A stretch of DNA of 21,548 bases from CANGYM01 sp044372405 (lineage in GTDB: Bacteria; Pseudomonadota; Alphaproteobacteria; JAJTHO01; CANGYM01): NCBI GenBank assembly GCA_044372405.1, contig JBILRW010000022.1:1-21548 (forward strand), in the 5' to 3' direction. The position numbers and the translations under genes were made by a program. The notes under the pieces are model-generated. The model had not been told where the DNA came from, did not search any database, and worked only from the letters and a program-made list of their open reading frames with translations. Shown piece by piece: positions 21,451 to 21,548 of the stretch (position 1 is its first letter; each line of letters begins with the position of its first letter).

Positions 21451-21548
21451 CAGGTAACAGGTAACAGGTAACAGGTAACAGGTAACAGGTAACAGGTAAC
21501 AGGTAACAGGTAACAGGTAACAGGTAACAGGTAACAGGTAACAGGTAA
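21444..21548. repeat. Heptamer tandem array, 15 perfect units of caggtaa, reaching window edge
   Basis: Exactly 15 units of caggtaa fill 21444-21548 and the array continues beyond the window. The J-domain stop codon (taa 21448-21450) is part of the first unit. Read from the stop, the unit is TAACAGG, one base different from the TGACAGG unit downstream of olsB and the tail gene. Confidence 0.97.

Overview
The window looks like part of an alphaproteobacterial chromosome. The evidence is an OlsB-type ornithine acyltransferase, an alphaproteobacterial-style Fur protein, a tail protein of the gene-transfer-agent (GTA) kind, a perfect CtrA-type box, and a J-domain protein with an N-terminal Cys/His motif typical of that class. 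Many palindromic and tandem repeats sit between genes, which recalls host-associated lineages such as Holosporales/Paracaedibacter or Rickettsiales. That narrower placement is inference. No rRNA, tRNA, CRISPR array or transposase gene was seen.

Layout. 1-377 (minus): N-terminal part of a TolA/TonB-like Pro-rich protein running off the left edge. 378-666: gene-free, with a roughly 125-bp palindromic element. 667-3379 (plus): galU, ugd and cyaY, covering UDP-glucose and UDP-glucuronate supply plus frataxin. 3465-4770 (minus): fur then olsB, overlapping. 4943-6499 (plus): a pentein-fold guanidino-group enzyme behind a CRP-type palindrome. 6565-8202 (minus): a lone GTA/phage tail-tip protein. 8203-8528: divergent control region with a CtrA-type box. 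8529-9806 (plus): a TadE-like pseudopilin whose 5' coding end carries a C12 tract. 9807-10543: gene-free repeat cluster with a strong terminator, REP-like palindromes and a 249-bp nested inverted-repeat element; nothing is recognised from 10392 to 10543. 10544-12429 (minus): YceI protein and two unknown envelope-type proteins, the distal one behind a second CRP-type palindrome. 12544-13187 (minus): holin-like protein plus GH24 endolysin. 13320-16159 (plus): a HAMP-domain chemoreceptor-like protein and fabG. 16272-19469: a tightly packed thiE-like / yggS / ligA block. 19610-20545 (plus): class I fructose-bisphosphate aldolase. 20546-20874: gene-free, with a second, inverted copy of the repeat element and a 10-bp repeat containing TATAAT. 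20875-21450 (plus): J-domain protein, then a heptamer array to the window edge.

Functional threads. Housekeeping metabolism (galU, ugd, fabG, ligA, fbaB, yggS, thiE-like) is interleaved with envelope functions (TolA/TonB, OlsB, YceI, TadE-like) and with two phage/GTA-derived loci: an isolated tail-tip gene and a holin-endolysin pair. The tail gene shares its upstream region with the TadE-like gene, and the CtrA-type box lies between them. CtrA is known to control both GTA production and pili in other Alphaproteobacteria, so this is the most suggestive regulatory link here.

Most notable structure: (1) 7-bp tandem arrays (coding-strand unit TRACAGG) that begin at the stop codons of three unrelated genes; (2) a C12 tract in the TadE-like gene where a +1 or -1 slip gives prompt termination; (3) two perfect TGTGAC-N4-GTCACA operators; (4) divergent thiE/yggS start codons sharing bases, and convergent yggS/ligA stop codons sharing bases. 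All gene functions are read from sequence motifs; no database search was run.
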